DNA of 5,855 nt from Candidatus Profundicultor aquiphilus (GTDB lineage: Bacteria > Atribacterota > Atribacteria > Atribacterales > Caldatribacteriaceae), in assembly GCA_013314795.1 (NCBI GenBank), contig JABUEZ010000143.1, positions 1 to 5,855 on the forward strand, written 5' to 3'. The position numbers and the translations under genes were made by a program. Shown here piece after piece: positions 5,090-5,855 of the stretch; within the stretch, counting starts at the first letter, position 1; every line of letters starts with the position of its first letter. Under the pieces are notes generated by a model, which did no database searches, had not been told where the DNA came from, and worked only from the letters and a program-made list of their open reading frames with translations.

Positions 5090-5326
5090 TTAAATCAAGT
5101 CCCCTGAAGGGGAAAAATTTCTTTTTCCTTCTAAGTAATGGGGATCATAGGGAACTCCCTTCTTGAGGATGGCAAAGGCCTGCCGGAGGAGTTTATTGGC
5201 TACGGCAACGAGAATCACTTTCCTGGGTTTCCCTTTTTCAATCAGTCGTTCATAGGGTGCTTTGCGCTGAGGGTTAAAGAGGTTTGTTATTTTGTTCCTT
5301 ATACTAACCGATCTTGGAAAAGCCAT
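5090..5326 (-). pseudogene. C-terminal remnant of an IS110-family-like transposase
   Basis: Only the end of a transposase-like protein is present. The recognisable core, about 5275 down to 5129, reads NPQRKAPYERLIEKGKPRKV, then ILVAVANKLLRQAFAILKKG and VPYDPHYLE. This matches the conserved C-terminus of IS110/IS116/IS902 (Transposase_20) proteins, where a helix with NP..k.fYerL is followed by GKP.KvalvAv.rKLl and a short pyd tail. The N-terminal RuvC-like DEDD catalytic domain and the C-terminal serine motif are missing. In another minus-strand frame, 5321-5307 reads FSKIG, like the SK.G motif that normally lies a little further upstream, so a frameshift plus deletion is likely. It would be non-functional. 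No convincing element ends are seen. Confidence 0.7.
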
Positions 5327-5454
5327 TGAATTTACTGCTTCTGGTTAGGAAATTTTTCCCATGCAGCTTGGGGAAAACGTTTCAAAGACAGGGGGAAATC
5401 ATCAGGGTGAACCGAAACAGCTTATGGGTGTTTTGTCCACTGTTTGGCCTTTAC

Positions 5455-5855
5455 CTAAAGCTCCAGTGCCCATTTCCAGAAGGGTTGGTAGAGAATTTTC
5501 CGGTTTTCCACGGTTTCGGAGGATTCTACGTCAAAGGTAAGGATAGTGAGATTATCGCACTGCAGGTCCCGGGAAGCGGCGAGGAGGGCACGGATTTCTC
5601 GTTCCCTGGTTTTGGGGTGAGTGATATCGGCACTCGCCTGAATGAGGGCCTGGACTTTTGTTCCCTCGGTGACCACGAAGTCGACTTCATAACCGTGGAG
5701 ATCTTTCCAGTAGAAGATTTCCAGGAGGGGATTTTTGGCTTTGCGGTGCCGGAGTTCGAGGAAGACGGCATTTTCTAGGATTTTTCCCCGGTCATTGGAA
5801 AAACGGAAACCATAGACGAGGCGTAAACCATGGTCGATGATGTAGCACTTTCGAG
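5455..5855 (-). CDS. AAA family ATPase with DUF4143 domain, C-terminal part (5' end beyond right edge)
   Basis: The minus-strand frame is open from the window edge to a TAG at 5457-5455, giving about 133 residues that match the C-terminus of the ATP-binding/DUF4143 proteins common in anaerobic and thermophilic prokaryotes. In order it shows YIIDHGLRLVYGFRFSNDRG, then KILENAVFLELRHR, IFYWKDLHGYEVDFVVTEG, LIQASADITHPKTREREI, RALLAASRDL, LTILTFD and a final WKWALEL. The ILEN.VF.EL and EVDFVV motifs with the LIQ strand form the degenerate PD-(D/E)XK-like fold of DUF4143; the canonical E-x-K is replaced by Q-A-S, as is usual in this subgroup. The N-terminal Walker A/B ATPase region lies outside the window. 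The GTG at 5676 is not the start, since homology continues upstream. Biological function of the family is poorly known. Confidence 0.87.
   Translation of the reverse strand, partial: RKCYIIDHGLRLVYGFRFSNDRGKILENAVFLELRHRKAKNPLLEIFYWKDLHGYEVDFVVTEGTKVQALIQASADITHPKTREREIRALLAASRDLQCDNLTILTFDVESSETVENRKILYQPFWKWALEL

Noticed and set aside
5100..5113. TCCCCT/AGGGGA dyad near the transposase remnant as a terminator
   Set aside because: The loop is only 2-4 bases, and no clean T run follows the stem directly on either strand.
5314..5778. 154-residue plus-strand open frame near the right end
   Set aside because: It is antisense to the DUF4143 ATPase, whose frame has clear motifs through to the window edge.

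Overview
The window is bacterial chromosome, probably from an anaerobic, possibly thermophilic, Gram-positive-like or deep-branching lineage (inference only). It combines a bacterial-type LeuRS with two intact zinc-binding cysteine clusters and no large leucine-specific insertion, a ComEA-type DNA receptor, an Asp23/Gls24 protein and sigma-70-like promoters. Bacillota-like clostridia, Atribacterota or Synergistota would all fit; the sequence does not settle which.

Left part (1-3777), core genes. A near-consensus promoter (144-172) drives a tRNA-Ala(GGC) gene (191-266), followed by a strong intrinsic terminator (275-301). leuS (321-2786) starts 19 bases after that terminator and overlaps comEA (2783-3361) by four bases. 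comEA meets an Asp23/Gls24 gene (3358-3777, minus strand) tail to tail with a four-base overlap. The first ~140 bases may hold the start or leader of a divergent minus-strand gene that continues off the left edge.

Middle (3778-5090), accessory region. The 635-base gap 3778-4412 has no convincing gene; it holds hairpins and degraded palindromic dispersed repeats. Next come two small genes of unknown function (4413-4673 and 4670-4927), overlapping by four bases and apparently transcribed from an extended -10 promoter whose predicted start is the A of the first ATG, so the mRNA would be leaderless. Degraded copies of one repeat lie on both sides of this pair (4261-4320 and 4998-5080), with another copy at 4117-4177.

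Right part (5090-5855), minus strand. A C-terminal remnant resembling an IS110-family transposase (5090-5326) is followed by the C-terminal third or so of an AAA ATPase/DUF4143 protein (5455 to the right edge), whose 5' end lies outside the window.

The window therefore moves from a conserved translation/competence/envelope block into repeat-rich DNA carrying a small uncharacterised gene pair and mobile-element debris. The gene pair is the best candidate for something undescribed. Its compact, coupled, oppositely charged proteins resemble the layout of a toxin-antitoxin module, but no sequence motif proves that.
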